DNA from: JAGGVT01 sp965369605
Lineage (GTDB): Bacteria > JAJVIF01 > JAGGVT01
Assembly: GCA_965369605.1 (NCBI GenBank)
Contig: CBDURE010000157.1
Span: 1-8,015 of the forward strand
Reading direction: 5' to 3'
Length of the DNA: 8,015 bases
Shown here: one piece after another, positions 6,331 through 8,015 of the stretch
Position numbering within the stretch: the first letter of the stretch is position 1
How the letters are laid out: every line of letters starts with the position of its first letter
Translations under genes and position numbers: made by a program
The notes under the pieces: generated by a model
What the model was told of the DNA's origin: nothing
Database searches by the model: none
What the model saw: the letters and a program-made list of their open reading frames with translations, nothing else

Positions 6331-6357
6331 TTGATAATATAGTACTGCTTTTATAAT
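6331..6357 (+). promoter_or_regulatory. Putative promoter of the PKD-type lipoprotein
   Basis: TTGATA (6331-6336) and a perfect TATAAT (6352-6357) are separated by only 15 bases, shorter than the usual 16-18, so strength is uncertain. The leader would be about 20 bases. The terminator at 6076-6107 upstream makes an independent promoter here necessary or at least likely. Confidence 0.4.
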
Positions 6358-6385
6358 CATCCTGAACACAAGGCAGGTTGAAGAA

Positions 6386-8015
6386 ATGAGAATTCAGTTT
6401 ATATTGTTATTATCAATATTGTTGATCTTTGCGGGATGTTCCGGTGGGACTAATCCGACCATGCCATCCGGCTTTGAGCAGAACGAAAACCAGATTGACG
6501 CATTAAATAATAATTTACCAGTTGGCGTTATCGACCGATTCCCCGATGGCTCACCGGCATCCGGTTACGGCTCGCTTGGTTTGTTTACTCTGCATCTTGA
6601 CACATCCGCGATCAACGCGGAACTCACACCGCTAAGAAATTCGGCATCCACAGATGTTCTTGAAGTAGTGGATATCACAAATTTCCTTGCAATGGCGCCA
6701 TGTTCGGATTGCGCTAAAATCAAATCCGTATCACTGGACGCGGATAGCAACCTCGTTGTGTCAATCGGGTTAAAACATCCGTTTGATGTAGGCGACCCGC
6801 TTTTGCCGATATCCGGTAAAAATCGCGCTGACCTGCATGTTTTCAACGTTGAGGGAATAATAGTATCAAACGCGGTTGGAGTGCCGTTTACCAGTCTGGG
6901 TGATACAATCGCCGATTTTAATCTAATCAGTGCGGATGGTTATACCGGTTATCTCGATAGTCCTCTTGATGAAAATTATCTAACCGATGCAACCATACAT
7001 CCGTACGTTTTACATTTCGATGATTACTCATCGGGCAATTTTGCATCCGGCAATCCGATGGGATTTGAAAGCGTAACTGACCCGCCGCCAGGCGGAAATC
7101 TTGTAATGGCAATGGGCTGCGATTACGATTACCAGGATTACGTTTTCAGCATGTCAGGTGAGCTGGATTTTATCTATGCGATTGGCTGCACGTACGCTGT
7201 CAGCTCGGATAACAAAAACATGCGATTCGCACCTGAATATCGTATTCCACAACATAGCAAAAAAGCCGCGAGTGAAGTGTGGGTGGAAATAGTATCAAAT
7301 GGCCTTGCAGGTGAGGATGCGGGTTCATCGGCTGAACTCGCAGTCAAGGTTCTTGATATGAACCACGGTGTTGCAGTTGGAACCAATCTCGATGAAATGT
7401 TCGCTGATTCATCGGTAAGCCAGATAAGCGTTGAGATTCCGGGTGTAACAAGTTCGCCGGTTGTTGTGCCGTCACCGGTACCGACAGGCGGCAACGGACG
7501 AGACCCCGCTGACCCATTAAGCTTTTCTGTTACTGTAACCAATTCCGCAAGTGGAATAGAAGGAACATACCAGGGGCTTGTCAAAGTATCTGACAGCTAT
7601 GCGCCCGGTCATAATATATCTCCTCTGCTTAGTGGAATGGACGGAATAACTCGTGTTGAACCTGTTGAAAATCCTTTAAGCGGTTTGTTTGGTATTGATG
7701 AATTCGCCAACTGGGCTGTTTTTTCAATCGATGTCGAGGTGGGTGAATACCTGACCGCCTGTTTTACCGCCGATCCTGATGAGGTTCGCATGGAAATCGA
7801 TCCGACAATCGACTTTGACGGCTCCTGCAGCAATGATCCGAACGGATACAATATTGTAAGCTTTGAATGGGATTTCGACTGGGATGGCGAGCCTGCTAAT
7901 TTTGTCGCGGATGATACAACAGCAATTCCGACAACAAGCAACACATTTACAGCGCCCGGAACATTTACAGTCGGGCTTCGTATTACAAACGATGCGGCAT
8001 CTCCCCAGACAAGCG
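6386..8015 (+). CDS. Lipoprotein with C-terminal PKD-like domain; 3' end outside window
   Basis: An open frame of 543 codons continues past the right edge. Residues 1-18 are a lipoprotein signal ending F-A-G-C18, followed by a Ser/Gly/Asn-rich tether; Ser at +2 suggests outer-membrane sorting. Residues about 60-165 are a beta-rich module with blocks SLGLFTLHLD, MAPCSDCAKIKSVSLD, LKHPFD and NRADLHVF. Its order loosely follows the module of the two other lipoproteins: an LG-start strand, a V-x-(I/V)-G strand, a Pro-containing turn, an R-x-D/L-x-x strand, then G. Residues about 295-455 look like further beta-sandwich domains. Residues about 457-535 match a PKD-like Ig fold (IDFDGSCSND, VSFEWDFDWDG, FTAPGTFTVGLRI). 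Such domains usually act as spacers or binding modules in exported proteins. ATG 6386 is required to retain the signal peptide; its ribosome site is weak (GAAG nearby). No catalytic motif is visible in this part, and the missing C-terminus could contain one. Confidence 0.92.
   Translation, partial: MRIQFILLLSILLIFAGCSGGTNPTMPSGFEQNENQIDALNNNLPVGVIDRFPDGSPASGYGSLGLFTLHLDTSAINAELTPLRNSASTDVLEVVDITNFLAMAPCSDCAKIKSVSLDADSNLVVSIGLKHPFDVGDPLLPISGKNRADLHVFNVEGIIVSNAVGVPFTSLGDTIADFNLISADGYTGYLDSPLDENYLTDATIHPYVLHFDDYSSGNFASGNPMGFESVTDPPPGGNLVMAMGCDYDYQDYVFSMSGELDFIYAIGCTYAVSSDNKNMRFAPEYRIPQHSKKAASEVWVEIVSNGLAGEDAGSSAELAVKVLDMNHGVAVGTNLDEMFADSSVSQISVEIPGVTSSPVVVPSPVPTGGNGRDPADPLSFSVTVTNSASGIEGTYQGLVKVSDSYAPGHNISPLLSGMDGITRVEPVENPLSGLFGIDEFANWAVFSIDVEVGEYLTACFTADPDEVRMEIDPTIDFDGSCSNDPNGYNIVSFEWDFDWDGEPANFVADDTTAIPTTSNTFTAPGTFTVGLRITNDAASPQTS

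Larger units (their letters stand above)
6055..6385. other. Gene-free gap between two plus-strand lipoprotein genes
   Basis: This 331-base gap holds the terminator/left palindrome, about 110 bases of unique-looking spacer, the right palindrome with its G-run tail, a possible operator and a putative promoter. The short frames in it read through the GC palindromes, have no ribosome sites and are not credible genes. Confidence 0.6.

Noticed and set aside
6106..6369. Short frames across the intergenic palindromes on both strands (also 6112-6300 plus, 6132-6320 minus)
   Set aside because: They translate REP-like GC repeats into low-complexity peptides (PSPLAGRAG, PTPALPASGEG), a known annotation artefact, and lack ribosome sites.
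7174..7944. Two minus-strand frames (7174-7584 and 7609-7944)
   Set aside because: They lie wholly inside the plus-strand lipoprotein frame, which has a lipobox and a PKD-like domain. Their translations show no recognisable domain.
1..8015. Defence system, toxin-antitoxin pair or phage cargo
   Set aside because: No nuclease, ATPase, transferase, toxin or recombinase motif is visible. All five genes are exported or scaffold-type repeat proteins.

Overview
The window looks like chromosomal DNA from a Gram-negative bacterium of moderate GC, probably an environmental or uncultured lineage. Three of the five genes encode lipoproteins with a type II signal peptide and lipobox, and a fourth encodes a Sec-exported protein. 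The extracellular repeat types (WG repeats, a Trp-Gly/DFDPG propeller, a PKD-like domain) fit a lineage rich in large surface proteins. I cannot name the phylum. I see no tRNA, rRNA, CRISPR array, transposase or phage gene.

Layout. (1) 1-936, minus strand: the N-terminal 312 codons of a lipoprotein that runs off the left edge. (2) 1198-2319, minus: an exported WG-repeat protein with eight full units. (3) 2403-3428, minus: a cytoplasmic HEAT-repeat protein whose C-terminal domain carries a putative Cys/His metal site. (4) 3775-6054, plus: a 759-residue lipoprotein whose first ~300 residues are a clear paralogue of gene 1 and whose remainder is seven 65-residue repeats, read here as a seven-bladed beta-propeller. 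(5) 6386-8015, plus: a third lipoprotein, ending in a PKD-like domain, that runs off the right edge.

The genes appear to be transcribed mostly as single units. A sigma70-like promoter can be proposed in front of each one. The best is TTGAAA-17-TATAAT with an extended TGC upstream of gene 4. The divergent gap at 3429-3774 holds back-to-back promoters, both containing TGCTATAAT. Gene 4 ends in a strong intrinsic terminator. That terminator is also the left member of an inverted pair of REP-like GC-rich palindromes (6065-6248); the right member contains a canonical G-quadruplex motif.

The biological theme is a cluster of paralogous surface lipoproteins that share an N-terminal beta-rich module and carry different C-terminal domains. 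No enzyme is evident. The HEAT-repeat protein is the likeliest part of a larger regulatory or scaffolding system, but no partner gene is visible here. I found no complete, clearly new multi-gene system. The most distinctive items are the shared lipoprotein module, the apparently closed seven-unit propeller and the REPIN-like element.
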